Of a stretch of 64,000 nt of DNA, positions 26,113-35,291 are shown one piece after another. Below the pieces are notes generated by a model that ran no database searches, was not told the origin of the DNA, and was given only the letters and a program-made list of their open reading frames with translations. The first letter of the stretch is position 1. Each line of letters starts with the position of its first letter. The position numbers were made by a program, and so were the translations under genes. The DNA is taken from assembly GCA_002505455.1 (NCBI GenBank), contig DAVB01000055.1:31727-95726 (forward strand), read 5' to 3'. Origin of the DNA: Euryarchaeota archaeon UBA52 (lineage in GTDB: Archaea; Thermoplasmatota; Poseidoniia; Poseidoniales; Thalassarchaeaceae).

Positions 26113-27725
26113 GGCATCGCCTCCAAAGCATTCATTGCATGTATGAGATATGTCTCGATGAATTCAGTACTCCAAACTGACATCATGTCCCAGAAGATAA
26201 ACGGCATGATTCCGAATAGGATTGTCAGTGCACCGAGGATGAACATTCCAACGTTCTCATGCCACGTTACATCCCTTGGATCCTCGCCATGCAGCGTATC
26301 GGGAAGGATGCCTTGGTGGGGATCATCGGATTCGAAGATCATCTTTTGCATCGAGGTCAGATAATACAAGGCGGTGAATATCAGGGTGATGGCAGGAAGC
26401 AACACCCACCACCCAAAGGTCATCCAGAATGCTATCATGATGGCTACTTCGGCGACAAAGCCCGCGAGAAGTGGTAGGCCAAGGCTTCCCATCCAACCAA
26501 GCATCATGTGGCCTGCGAGGAAAGGCGAGTGGTGTGCAATACCCCTCATCGAGCCAATCTCTAGAGTGTGATAATGGTGTTTGAAAGAGCCTGCCACAGC
26601 GAACAAGAGTGGGCTGATTATCCCATGAGCAAACATCATGAATAGAGCTCCTGCGAAACCTATGGGTTGCATTGTGGCTATTCCTAGGAAAATGAGTCCC
26701 ATGTGCGAAACGGATGAGTAAGCGACCATTCTCTTGAGATTTGTCTGACCTAGACAGACGACGGCCCCGTAGACGAGGCTGGCCATTCCAAGGAAGACGA
26801 GGAGCGGGACGAATGTTAACGTGGATTCGGGGAATATCGCGACTGCGACCCTCAGGAATCCATAAGCGCCCATCTTGAGCATTACTCCGGCCAGGAGCAT
26901 CGAACCTGCAGTTGGGGCTTGTACGTGCGCATCTGGAAGCCAAGTGTGTACTGGGACGCTCGGCATCTTGGTGGCAAAACCGATCAGGAGTAGCAGCCAA
27001 ACTAGGTGCCTAAGTCCCTCACTCGCAATCAAACCGCTTACTCTGGCCTGTTCAGTCATCTCAACCAGATTGAAGTGATGGCCCGTTAGACTCCCGGAGA
27101 ATATGGAATCGGCCGTGTTGAAATACATCACGAGGATTCCAACAAGCATCAGAACGCTTGCCGTAAATGTGTAGATGAAGAACTTCATCGAGGCGTACTT
27201 CCTGTCCTCTCCGCCCCAAATCATGATCAGGAAGAACATGGGTACCAGGGTTAATTCCCAGAAGACGTAGAATACGAATAAGTCCAAGGAGACGAAGACA
27301 CCGACAAGTGCGCCTTCCATAATGAGCAGGAGTGCGTGGAATCGATGGCCTCGTTCTACATCCCACTGAACAAGCATCGAGATCGGGATCAGCAGTGTGG
27401 TCAGCCAGATCATGGGGAATGACAGAGCATCGGCCCCTAGGTGCCACGTCACTCCGATTGATTCGATGAGCCAAACTGGGTCTTCTGTTTCGAGCACGAA
27501 GGAACCCATACCAATCGATAGCCAGTCAATCTGGCCGATTGTACCGAGGAATATCAATGTCGTAAGCGCGAATACCGCTGTAGAGAGCCCGATTGCAACG
27601 TTCCTAACTGAGCTCTGCATGCGTTGGGATATATGCTGAGGTAGAACATTCGGAAGAATGAGGAGGAGGAGCCCGGAGAGAAGAGGTACGAGCGTAATGA
27701 TGCTGAGTGGGTCTGTGAAAGTCAC
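26109..27725 (-). CDS. nuoM: Complex I subunit M (NuoM)
   Basis: A 538-residue antiporter-like subunit. FYVFWELTLVPMFFLIMIWGG carries the conserved Glu of helix 5, FATKMPSVPVHTWLPDAHVQAPTAGSM the Lys and broken helix 7, and NLKRMVAYSSVSHMGLIFLG the helix 8 Lys and His. It pumps protons in the membrane arm. The gene overlaps both neighbours by 4 nt, a sign of translational coupling. Confidence 0.96.
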   Translation of the reverse strand: MTFTDPLSIITLVPLLSGLLLLILPNVLPQHISQRMQSSVRNVAIGLSTAVFALTTLIFLGTIGQIDWLSIGMGSFVLETEDPVWLIESIGVTWHLGADALSFPMIWLTTLLIPISMLVQWDVERGHRFHALLLIMEGALVGVFVSLDLFVFYVFWELTLVPMFFLIMIWGGEDRKYASMKFFIYTFTASVLMLVGILVMYFNTADSIFSGSLTGHHFNLVEMTEQARVSGLIASEGLRHLVWLLLLIGFATKMPSVPVHTWLPDAHVQAPTAGSMLLAGVMLKMGAYGFLRVAVAIFPESTLTFVPLLVFLGMASLVYGAVVCLGQTNLKRMVAYSSVSHMGLIFLGIATMQPIGFAGALFMMFAHGIISPLLFAVAGSFKHHYHTLEIGSMRGIAHHSPFLAGHMMLGWMGSLGLPLLAGFVAEVAIMIAFWMTFGWWVLLPAITLIFTALYYLTSMQKMIFESDDPHQGILPDTLHGEDPRDVTWHENVGMFILGALTILFGIMPFIFWDMMSVWSTEFIETYLIHAMNALEAMP

Positions 27726-30007
27726 TGACTCACCCCCACAATAAGTACGAATATGGATAATGCGCCGACTGCGGCCATAAGGATGTAATCACGTGTATTT
27801 CCTGTGGTATATGTTCGAATCCACATAGATCCGCTGACGCTTGTTCTCTCCACAAGCTTCACGATACCGTCGATGACATTCGCGTCGAACCATGCAGAGA
27901 AAGCGGACATGGGTGTGATTGTCTTGGAGATGGTCCACTGGTAGATGTCATCAAAGTGAAGGCGATTTTGCAGCGAGTCTGCGAGCCTGCTGTTTGCCAT
28001 GCCTGACACATCCATGGGCTTGAATGCTGCAGAAAGACCGACTAGCCATGCGACCATCCCATTGGCCGACTCGCCGTCGGCGAGTTTGCCGCCATGGACC
28101 TTCATGGCGATGATTGGACCGACTAATGAGGACAATGCAATGGTGATGTATCCTACCACCATGAGTGCCTGTTTTTCAGGGAAGAAAGTATGCTTCAGCG
28201 CATCGACTACGCCCAGATGGAATCCAGCTTCCTCGCCACTGAGGAACTCGCCTACGTGCATGGATGCCAGAAGCGCGCCGGTTGTTGCAGTCACGATTGA
28301 GAGAGTGACCAGGGGCGTCTTGATCCATGGAGTTGACTCGTGGACGTGCGCAGATGCTTCATGTTTGGGCTGGCCGGCGAAGGTCATCATCCACATCCTA
28401 GTCATGTAGAAGCCCGTCATGCCGGCGGTCATCACCGCAAGGATCGCAGGACCAAGCAACAATGGCTCGTATTCGAGTGCTCCGAGCCAAGTTTCGGCGA
28501 TTATAGCCTCCTTTGACCAGAATCCCCCGATAAGAGGTATTCCGATGATGGACATGCTTCCGAGCATCATTGCAATCGAAGTAACTGGCATCTTTGAGGC
28601 CAGACCGCCCATGTTGCGCATGTCCTGCGGATCGAACTCCTCATGGTGATCGTCATTATGCCCATGATGGTGTAGGTCGTGATGAGCATGGTGTACTTCG
28701 TGTATCACAGAACCGCTAGCCATGAAGAGCATGCCTTTCGCCATTGCGTGATTGAAGAGGTGGAACAAAGCGCCCCCTAAAACGAAGTATCCCGCGTGGT
28801 GATGGTCAGCAGCAAGCAGGTATAGAGCGGATCCCAAACCAAGGAATATGTAGGCTAGTTGACTCATAGTTGAGTAGGCAAGTACCTTCTTGATGTCATT
28901 CTGTACGAATGCTATGGAAGCGGCCATGAATGCGGTGATACCGCCAATCCATGCGACGATTAGACCGAGTTCTTCCATACCCGGAACGCCATGGTGGTAT
29001 ACGTCGACAAATGGGACCATGCGAGCCACCAGATAGAGACCTGCGTTTACCATCGTAGCCGCGTGGATGAGTGCTGATACAGGGGTTGGTCCCTCCATTG
29101 CATCGGGCAACCAGACATGTAGAGGGAACTGGGCAGACTTCCCAACGCAACCAATGAACAGCATTAACAAGGCAGGCTGTAGTTTCGACGCCTCGACTAC
29201 TGTTCCACCAACACCGGTGGATGGGTCGTCGAAAACAACTGCGAAGTCGAGTGACCCGTAAATGTCGTAAAGCATGAGTAAGCCAACCATGAGGAATACA
29301 TCTCCGACTCTTGTTGTCATGAATGCCTTCTTTGCAGCGGCGGCCGCACTCTCTTTCCAATAGTAGAATCCAATGAGAAGATATGAGCATAGACCCATAA
29401 TCTCCCAGAATATGAACAGCCAAAGGAAGCTATCTGCGAGAACCATGCCGAACATGCCCATGCTGAACAAGATGAACTCGGCGAAAAACCGATGATTTCG
29501 GTTGGAGTTGATTTCATCTGTTGTCATATATCCTATTGCAAACCAACAAATTAGGAAACAGAGGAATGTTGCTACGAATAGCAACATGATGCTTACCGAA
29601 TCGAGCCATATCCCAAATGATATGTTGGTGAATCCGGCGTCCACACTCCATTGTGTTCCGTCGTGACTCAGGACATCGAAATTCAGCCAGGTTATTGAGT
29701 CGCCATGGACTTTCTTTTCATGGAGGCTCAGAAAATGGACGATCATCCAGAAAGCTGCTATGAGCGATACGGCTAACGATGCAAGTGCGAGTATTCCGCC
29801 CTCCTTGAGTTTCCCCACCCATATGTCGTTTCCATTCCAAATCTGCCCCACTAGCAGAACAATCGGGAACATGAGAAAAGGGGCAAGGATTGCAGCGAAA
29901 CCGAGATCTAGCGGTTCTACCCCCAATACCGCCAGAATTGGGACGATAAGCAATGCTGGCAATAACGGAAGGAGCAAATTCCACTCCTGTTGATGTTTAT
30001 CGCCCAT
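27722..30007 (-). CDS. nuoL: Complex I subunit L (NuoL) with histidine-rich loop
   Basis: A 761-residue antiporter-like subunit, using the ATG at 30007 (MGDKHQQ). LFIFWEIMGLCSYLLIGF, GKSAQFPLHVWLPDAMEGPTPVSALIHAATMV and NDIKKVLAYSTMSQLAYIFLG are the core proton-path motifs. The C-terminal quarter is the lateral-helix region that clamps the membrane arm. Just before QDMRNMGGL is an extra histidine-rich loop (residues about 436-455, 11 His), absent from ordinary NuoL. A GTG/ATG 3 codons upstream is also possible. Confidence 0.95.
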   Translation of the reverse strand: MGDKHQQEWNLLLPLLPALLIVPILAVLGVEPLDLGFAAILAPFLMFPIVLLVGQIWNGNDIWVGKLKEGGILALASLAVSLIAAFWMIVHFLSLHEKKVHGDSITWLNFDVLSHDGTQWSVDAGFTNISFGIWLDSVSIMLLFVATFLCFLICWFAIGYMTTDEINSNRNHRFFAEFILFSMGMFGMVLADSFLWLFIFWEIMGLCSYLLIGFYYWKESAAAAAKKAFMTTRVGDVFLMVGLLMLYDIYGSLDFAVVFDDPSTGVGGTVVEASKLQPALLMLFIGCVGKSAQFPLHVWLPDAMEGPTPVSALIHAATMVNAGLYLVARMVPFVDVYHHGVPGMEELGLIVAWIGGITAFMAASIAFVQNDIKKVLAYSTMSQLAYIFLGLGSALYLLAADHHHAGYFVLGGALFHLFNHAMAKGMLFMASGSVIHEVHHAHHDLHHHGHNDDHHEEFDPQDMRNMGGLASKMPVTSIAMMLGSMSIIGIPLIGGFWSKEAIIAETWLGALEYEPLLLGPAILAVMTAGMTGFYMTRMWMMTFAGQPKHEASAHVHESTPWIKTPLVTLSIVTATTGALLASMHVGEFLSGEEAGFHLGVVDALKHTFFPEKQALMVVGYITIALSSLVGPIIAMKVHGGKLADGESANGMVAWLVGLSAAFKPMDVSGMANSRLADSLQNRLHFDDIYQWTISKTITPMSAFSAWFDANVIDGIVKLVERTSVSGSMWIRTYTTGNTRDYILMAAVGALSIFVLIVGVSQ

Positions 30008-30017
30008 ATTTCTCACC

Positions 30018-30320
30018 TCAATTCCTCAGCAAAGTAGCCTCATCAAGAGATATTGTCTCTTGGGTACTGTAAAGCGAGAGAAGAATTGCAAGGCCGATGG
30101 CAACTTCAGCGGCAGCGATGGCGATGGCCACGGCAGTGTAGACCCACCCCTCCACGCCACCCGTATTTAGGGCGCCAGCGACGAAGTTGAGGTTCGCAGC
30201 ATTGAGCATAAGTTCGATACACATCAAAACTACAATGCCATTCTTCCTAGAGAATGTTCCAATCAATCCAATGCCAAATAGAATGGCTGCAAGTCCAGCG
30301 ATCCACGATGGATCAATCAT
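30018..30320 (-). CDS. nuoK: Complex I subunit K (NuoK)
   Basis: A 100-residue three-helix membrane subunit. The helix-2 Glu is in VLMCIELMLNAANLNFV and the helix-3 Glu in AIAIAAAEVAIGLAIL; both belong to the central proton pathway. Length and order are normal. The start overlaps the second nuoJ gene by 4 nt. Confidence 0.95.
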   Translation of the reverse strand: MIDPSWIAGLAAILFGIGLIGTFSRKNGIVVLMCIELMLNAANLNFVAGALNTGGVEGWVYTAVAIAIAAAEVAIGLAILLSLYSTQETISLDEATLLRN

Positions 30321-30667
30321 TCCTCTTCACCTCCATTGGCTTCGGACAGTACTGTAGATGATGTTGACCTTACAGCAGCAGGCGGGAGCCCGATCTGAGG
30401 GGTTTCAACTTCTTGACCGAGATCCCAAGTCAGGTTAGCCAATCTCTCATCCCTGACAAGATATGAGGCTCCGATCATAGCCATGCTAAGAAGCAGGCCC
30501 AAGACCAACGTCATCATGTTCCAGTCATCCAACATGGCGAAAGCAAAAGACGAGGTGGTTGGGGGTTGTGATGACTCTGACCAGCCATCATATGCCATAG
30601 TTTCACTCAGCAGCACGAGTACGAGTACCGTTACTCCGACCCTTGCTAGGAATCCCAGCGCCCTCAT
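30317..30667 (-). CDS. nuoJ: Complex I subunit J, C-terminal half (NuoJ2)
   Basis: A 116-residue protein with two membrane helices (about 5-22 and 50-70) and a hydrophilic tail rich in Ser/Glu. It lies directly between the NuoJ N-terminal half and NuoK. In most bacteria both halves are one gene; a split NuoJ1/NuoJ2 pair is known from other archaea such as haloarchaea. The ATG is inside the stop of the first half (ATGA overlap), so the subunits are made in step and no frameshift is needed. Confidence 0.78.
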   Translation of the reverse strand: MRALGFLARVGVTVLVLVLLSETMAYDGWSESSQPPTTSSFAFAMLDDWNMMTLVLGLLLSMAMIGASYLVRDERLANLTWDLGQEVETPQIGLPPAAVRSTSSTVLSEANGGEEE

Positions 30668-30930
30668 TCGATGTCGCCCTCCTGTATCTGGCGTCGGGTG
30701 AGCATCACCCCGAATTGGACAACCAGCATGACCGATCCAAGATACACCAGTATCTGTACGGCTGCAAGCATCTCAGCCTCGGCGAGTATGAAAACGCCGG
30801 CGACGGCTAGGAAAGTCATCATCAGGGAGAGTAGTGAATGGGCTACCCGTCGAGCATAGACGCAACCTATGGCACCTGCAATGGCTATCGCGGCGAATAG
30901 GAGGAAGACTACTTCTTCGGGAGTGAGCAT
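30664..30930 (-). CDS. nuoJ: Complex I subunit J, N-terminal half (NuoJ1)
   Basis: Eighty-eight residues from the ATG at 30930 (MLTPEEVVFLLFAAIA). Three helices are visible and AAVQILVYLGSVMLVVQFGVML is the conserved NuoJ helix 3, the site of the pi-bulge. It follows nuoI by 4 nt. The open frame extends upstream to 31119 inside nuoI, but no family similarity supports that extension. Confidence 0.88.
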   Translation of the reverse strand: MLTPEEVVFLLFAAIAIAGAIGCVYARRVAHSLLSLMMTFLAVAGVFILAEAEMLAAVQILVYLGSVMLVVQFGVMLTRRQIQEGDIE

Positions 30931-30934
30931 TTGA

Positions 30935-31930
30935 TCATGCTCCTGAAGACGCCTGAGCTGCCTTAGCTGCCTTCTTCTCTCGCTTGGTCTTCTCTTTCTT
31001 GGCCCTCTTCTCGAGTTCCATATCCACCCTCTCTTTGTGAACAGACGGAAGGACTCGGGTCCTATCTGCATCGAACCAAAGATCTTGTCGAGAGTATCCT
31101 GACATCCCATCATACTCATTCGTCATGAAGAATGACTCGAAGGGGCAAGCCTCTGCACAAAGTCCGCAGAACATGCATCTCCCAATATCAATGCGGCCTG
31201 ATACTATGTCCTGTTCAGCCGGCTTCAGATCCGTGACGGGGATATCCTCGACGCTCCCTCCATTGGACCATTTTATGGTAGCAATGGAGCCTGTGAGATC
31301 GATTACCTCTCCAAAATCATACTCCTGGGGTGCTGCAGTATGGTCATTTACGAGATCGAAGTTTTCTGCAGCGCTATTATCGCTTCTTGGGAGAGCAGCA
31401 TGACCTCCGACCTCGATATCGCTGCCATATCCGTGCCACTCATCTCCCTTTTCTGCTGTATCCAGAACATTGACTCTTGTCTCTGTGGTCATGTGTAAGC
31501 AATCATTCGGACATGCACGCACACATGCTTTGCATGCAGTGCATGTTTCCCATATGATGCCAATTCGACCGTTGTACGCTCCGGGAACGAAAAGCCAAGG
31601 CTCCAGATCTTCAAGTCGCTCATACGGGTACATAACCGTGACTGGCCTCTCTACGAAGGGCATTACATCAGTTGCTTCACGATCGGCAGCATAGGAGTCA
31701 GAATCTGCCCACTTCATCGAAACGTGATCCGAACCGACTCTTCTCTCCGTAAATCCGTCCGTCATACTGACTCTCTTGTTGTGGTAATCATTGTGAAGGA
31801 ATGGCAGGCGTCCGACGAAGGGTATTGTCCTCAAGGCCGTCTTCAGAGTGATCCACATAGGACGGATCACTAGGTTCCTGAAATTAGGCTGGGCATGTGG
31901 ATGCCCGCTTCTGAAATCATAATGCTCCAT
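30935..31930 (-). CDS. nuoI: Complex I 2x[4Fe-4S] subunit I (NuoI) with long insertion
   Basis: A 331-residue ferredoxin-type subunit that relays electrons in the peripheral arm. The two cluster motifs are CTACKACVRACP (Cys130, 133, 136, 140) and CMFCGLCAEACP (Cys252, 255, 258, 262). Ordinary NuoI has about 28 residues between them; here there are 111, an insertion of about 80. The C-terminus is a Lys/Ala-rich tail of about 25 residues. A GGAGGGAG ribosome-binding site precedes the ATG at 31930. Confidence 0.93.
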   Translation of the reverse strand: MEHYDFRSGHPHAQPNFRNLVIRPMWITLKTALRTIPFVGRLPFLHNDYHNKRVSMTDGFTERRVGSDHVSMKWADSDSYAADREATDVMPFVERPVTVMYPYERLEDLEPWLFVPGAYNGRIGIIWETCTACKACVRACPNDCLHMTTETRVNVLDTAEKGDEWHGYGSDIEVGGHAALPRSDNSAAENFDLVNDHTAAPQEYDFGEVIDLTGSIATIKWSNGGSVEDIPVTDLKPAEQDIVSGRIDIGRCMFCGLCAEACPFESFFMTNEYDGMSGYSRQDLWFDADRTRVLPSVHKERVDMELEKRAKKEKTKREKKAAKAAQASSGA

Positions 31931-31933
31931 AAC

Positions 31934-33457
31934 TTACTCCCTCCTACCAGGATATGCTTTGTCGAGTGTCTGTGTATGGTATATCCTGTTCGAGCTCTCT
32001 AATGCCTCTTTATCTTCATCAATAGCCAACACGACGAATATGGCGAGGCTTCCCAAGGTCATTACTGGGGCGAGCCAAAATGGCCATGCTCCATCCCAGA
32101 ATGCGACTCTCATAATCATTGCAAGGGCGAGATTGAGGATTGAAAGTGGCAGAAGGTATCTCCAACCAAACTCCAGTATCTGATCTGTTCTGATTCTGTG
32201 AAGAGAGGCGCGTACCCAGACGAAGAGTGCGAACATCAGATATGCTTTGATGAGTAAAATGGCGATGCCGGGGGTCATTTTTGCAAGGAATGCAAATAGC
32301 CCTCCTACGAAAGGAAGTCCGATGAGCGTGTCTTGGAAGGGAAGTTCCCAACCACCGAGGAAGAATAGTGCAAAGAGGATGCATGCTGCATAAGCACGCA
32401 TCATCTCGACTGCAAACATCAGACCCCAGCGGATGCCGCCATACTCTGTCCACCATCCCTCGACGAGTTCTGCTTCTGCTTCAGGCATGTCAAACGGTAT
32501 GCGCTCGACTTCTGCGATCATGGTGACGATGAAAAGCACTGCGCCGAGGGGCAAAAGGAAGATGTTCCATGTATCTGACGACTGAATCTGGAAATCGACG
32601 ATTTCGATGATATTGAATGAGCCGCTCAAAACAGCAATTCCGAGTACTGTAACGAGTAGTGGGATTTCGTAAGCCGTTAGCTGAGCAGCTGACCGCATCC
32701 CGCCAATCAGCGTATATTTGTTGTTTGAAGCCCAACCAGCGAAGAATACACCCAACGGTGCGACGCCGAATATGGCCATCATAAATACCAATGAAAGTTC
32801 TGGGTTTGCCGCCCAGATGTGCGGGCCAAAAGGAATGAATGCATAGACCATGACCGTGGTTGAGATGATTATCACTGGTGCGACTTCGAAAACTAAGCGA
32901 TCAGCCTTCTCAGGAACAATGTGCGCCTTTGTATTGAACTTCACGAAATCTGCTACAGCAGCCACAAAGCCTGGAAGTAGGAACCAAATTCCATGATACC
33001 CCCTATCTCCAACTCTGGTTACCGACTCAGTATGGTGGTCATTTCCAAAATTCTTGTTTAATGCGCGATTGACGGCGCCTATTGGTGCGCCTAGACCAAA
33101 TGGAAGTGCATTCCACCATTCTCCAGCAGTGACGCCGCCTTCGCCAACCCACAGGCTTCTTGCACTCATTGTGTTTCCAAACCTATCCATCAATCTCCCA
33201 ATGAATTTTCTCTCGATGTACGGGACAATGATTAGTGTAATCATCATGGTAGCGAAGACCACTGTGCACATCACGGATGTGAATATGAAGATATGAAGCC
33301 CTGGTTGAATTGAGGAGAATGTCTCCTGTAAATTGATGGAACCTAGAGGTCCGAGACCGATATCCGAGGAGGGCATGAGGTTGTGAGTCTTATCGAGGGT
33401 CCATCCAATGATGGAACCCATCCACCCTCTAATGTTGAGCCAGTCACTACTTGCCAT
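31934..33457 (-). CDS. nuoH: Complex I subunit H (NuoH)
   Basis: A 507-residue membrane subunit at the quinone channel. YIERKFIGRLMDRFGN, VEFKVAPVIIISTT-like VFEVAPVII and EVERIPFDMPEAEAELVEGW, the acidic quinone-site loop, are present. It is about 100 residues longer than bacterial NuoH, mainly through a longer N-terminus and the loop at residues 105-155 (ALNKNFGNDHHTESVTRVGD). It starts 9 nt after nuoD. Confidence 0.95.
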   Translation of the reverse strand: MASSDWLNIRGWMGSIIGWTLDKTHNLMPSSDIGLGPLGSINLQETFSSIQPGLHIFIFTSVMCTVVFATMMITLIIVPYIERKFIGRLMDRFGNTMSARSLWVGEGGVTAGEWWNALPFGLGAPIGAVNRALNKNFGNDHHTESVTRVGDRGYHGIWFLLPGFVAAVADFVKFNTKAHIVPEKADRLVFEVAPVIIISTTVMVYAFIPFGPHIWAANPELSLVFMMAIFGVAPLGVFFAGWASNNKYTLIGGMRSAAQLTAYEIPLLVTVLGIAVLSGSFNIIEIVDFQIQSSDTWNIFLLPLGAVLFIVTMIAEVERIPFDMPEAEAELVEGWWTEYGGIRWGLMFAVEMMRAYAACILFALFFLGGWELPFQDTLIGLPFVGGLFAFLAKMTPGIAILLIKAYLMFALFVWVRASLHRIRTDQILEFGWRYLLPLSILNLALAMIMRVAFWDGAWPFWLAPVMTLGSLAIFVVLAIDEDKEALESSNRIYHTQTLDKAYPGRRE

Positions 33458-33466
33458 ATCTCTGCC

Positions 33467-34603
33467 TCACCTGTCTGTCTCTCCAATACAGGGATCGAAT
33501 GATCCCATAATTGCGGGGATGTCTGCAACCTTGTATCCAATCATACACTTCGATGCGTAAGGTATTGTGATAAACATAGGAGAACGTATGGAAACCCGGT
33601 AGGGGTTCTTGCCCCGGCCGTCTCCTCCTCCCACGATATGGAACATTGACTCCCCCCTACTATCTTCGAAATGATGGGAGCCGAATGTTCCCTCTGGCGC
33701 TCTTGATGGCGCCTTGGCGAGAATAGCAGGGTCGCCTGGTTCATGATGGGTTTCAGAGCCCCCGGGGATTCTATCAAGTGCCTCGAGGACCATATTTGCT
33801 GATTCTACCATCTCGGTTACTCGCACTCGATATCGATCATAGCAATCAGCTCCCTTGACCGAGGACCTCTCGACAGCGGGGGCCCAATCCAACTCAGAGT
33901 ATACCGAATACGGATGAGCCCAGCGAACATCGTAATCGACACCTGCAGCTCGAACGTTTGGCCCGGTTACTCCGTGGTTCACCATCTCTTCGGCTTTCGT
34001 ATATCCAACACCCTGAGTTCGTACGAGGAAAACTGTACTCTCATCGAAGAGCGACTCATACTCCTGGATTCTCTGTTTGAAGAGGTCTAGCTTTGCTCTG
34101 GCGCGCTGTGCGAAGCCATAGGGAAGATCTCGCTTCACCCCCCCGATTCTTGGGAAGTTGTAATGCATCCTTGATCCGCCCAACTCCTGTAATAGATCCA
34201 TCATCATCTCACGTTCTCTGAGACACCAAACCATGATCGATAGATTACCGATATCTGGTCCATAAGCACCAAGCCACATGAGATGGCTAGCGATTCTCTG
34301 AAGTTCGACTGCGATTAGCCGGATGTATTCCGCTCTCTCGGGAACTTCCACCTCAAGCAGATCTTCAGCAGCATAAATGTAGGCATGGGACCAAGTATTC
34401 GCACTCGCATAGCAGAGTCGGTCGCAATATGTGGTGATTTGAGTGAAGTCGCGAGACTCGCATATCTTCTCGACGCCGCGATGGATATACCCAAGATCGG
34501 GTTCCGTATCAACTACGGTTTCACCGTCTACTTTGACTTTCAAAGTCCAGAGTCCGTGAGTCATGGGGTGTTGAGGGCCCATTGAAATCCACATTTCTGC
34601 CAT
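33467..34603 (-). CDS. nuoD: Complex I 49-kDa subunit D (NuoD)
   Basis: A 378-residue subunit that forms the quinone pocket with NuoB and NuoH. The opening MGPQHPMTHG contains the quinone-binding His, and GYIHRGVEKI and YCDRLCYASANTWSHAY follow. The C-terminus PAIMGSFDPCIGETDR is typical. It stands alone rather than fused to NuoC. Confidence 0.95.
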   Translation of the reverse strand: MAEMWISMGPQHPMTHGLWTLKVKVDGETVVDTEPDLGYIHRGVEKICESRDFTQITTYCDRLCYASANTWSHAYIYAAEDLLEVEVPERAEYIRLIAVELQRIASHLMWLGAYGPDIGNLSIMVWCLREREMMMDLLQELGGSRMHYNFPRIGGVKRDLPYGFAQRARAKLDLFKQRIQEYESLFDESTVFLVRTQGVGYTKAEEMVNHGVTGPNVRAAGVDYDVRWAHPYSVYSELDWAPAVERSSVKGADCYDRYRVRVTEMVESANMVLEALDRIPGGSETHHEPGDPAILAKAPSRAPEGTFGSHHFEDSRGESMFHIVGGGDGRGKNPYRVSIRSPMFITIPYASKCMIGYKVADIPAIMGSFDPCIGETDR

Positions 34604-34615
34604 AGATATACACCC

Positions 34616-35278
34616 TCACTTGACCCGTCCTGAGTCAGGAGACTTACGCAAGAATCCCTGAGCATCGTCATACATTTCCTCGAATCCATGGTATCGAAGT
34701 TTGTGTTGTCTCTGGAGGGGATGATAGCCTGGCGGTGTTTCGTGCGGGTTTAGCACTCTTCGCATGCTCTGATGTCCATCAAAATCAATTCCAACAAGAT
34801 CCCAAGTCTCCTTCTCATTCCAATCAGCTCCAACCCATATGTCTTGAATCGAGGGTACGGAGGGCGTGCGTGTCTCGGGTATCGCTATGTTAACCTGAAT
34901 TTCTATGGGGACTTCCGTCCCGCTCAACTTCTTTGGTTCTGTTATATTTGGGATAATTGAGGATCCGTCTTCTGTGATGAGTGGGTCCGTTACCCCTGTT
35001 CTTAGGAAGTGATAGATAACTTCCCAATTCTTCTCTGAAGAATCAGGCCAATGTATGCCTGTTATCATAGAGCAATAATCGACTGCGTGATCGTATTTCA
35101 TAGTCTCAGCGACCTTTCTCCAAGATGCTGGTTCGCATTGAAGATGGGCAATATTCCGGGTCTGGGTCCCGTTGGTTCTGGAAAGCACTTCTCCAGTGAC
35201 ACCTTCTATGGATGTGAGAGAATTTACGAGTTGCGTAGCGGCTTCGTTCTGGCCCTCAGCACTGACTCTCTTACCCAT
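34616..35278 (-). CDS. nuoC: Complex I 30-kDa subunit C (NuoC)
   Basis: A 220-residue peripheral-arm subunit. The core signature is WNEKETWDLVGIDFDGHQSMRRVL followed by PLQRQHKL near the C-terminus. The N-terminal half with VDYCSMITGIHW matches the NuoC fold. A strong ribosome-binding site GGAGGTGA is placed about 5 nt before the ATG at 35278. Confidence 0.93.
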   Translation of the reverse strand: MGKRVSAEGQNEAATQLVNSLTSIEGVTGEVLSRTNGTQTRNIAHLQCEPASWRKVAETMKYDHAVDYCSMITGIHWPDSSEKNWEVIYHFLRTGVTDPLITEDGSSIIPNITEPKKLSGTEVPIEIQVNIAIPETRTPSVPSIQDIWVGADWNEKETWDLVGIDFDGHQSMRRVLNPHETPPGYHPLQRQHKLRYHGFEEMYDDAQGFLRKSPDSGRVK

Positions 35279-35291
35279 TTAATCACCTCCT

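Noticed and set aside
26323..27000. A 225-codon minus-strand ORF within nuoM
   Set aside because: It is the shifted frame of nuoM, Arg/His-rich and without family features, while the nuoM frame has full motifs.
30317..30930. NuoJ broken by a frameshift
   Set aside because: The halves are joined by a clean ATGA overlap with good starts, and split NuoJ is known in archaea.
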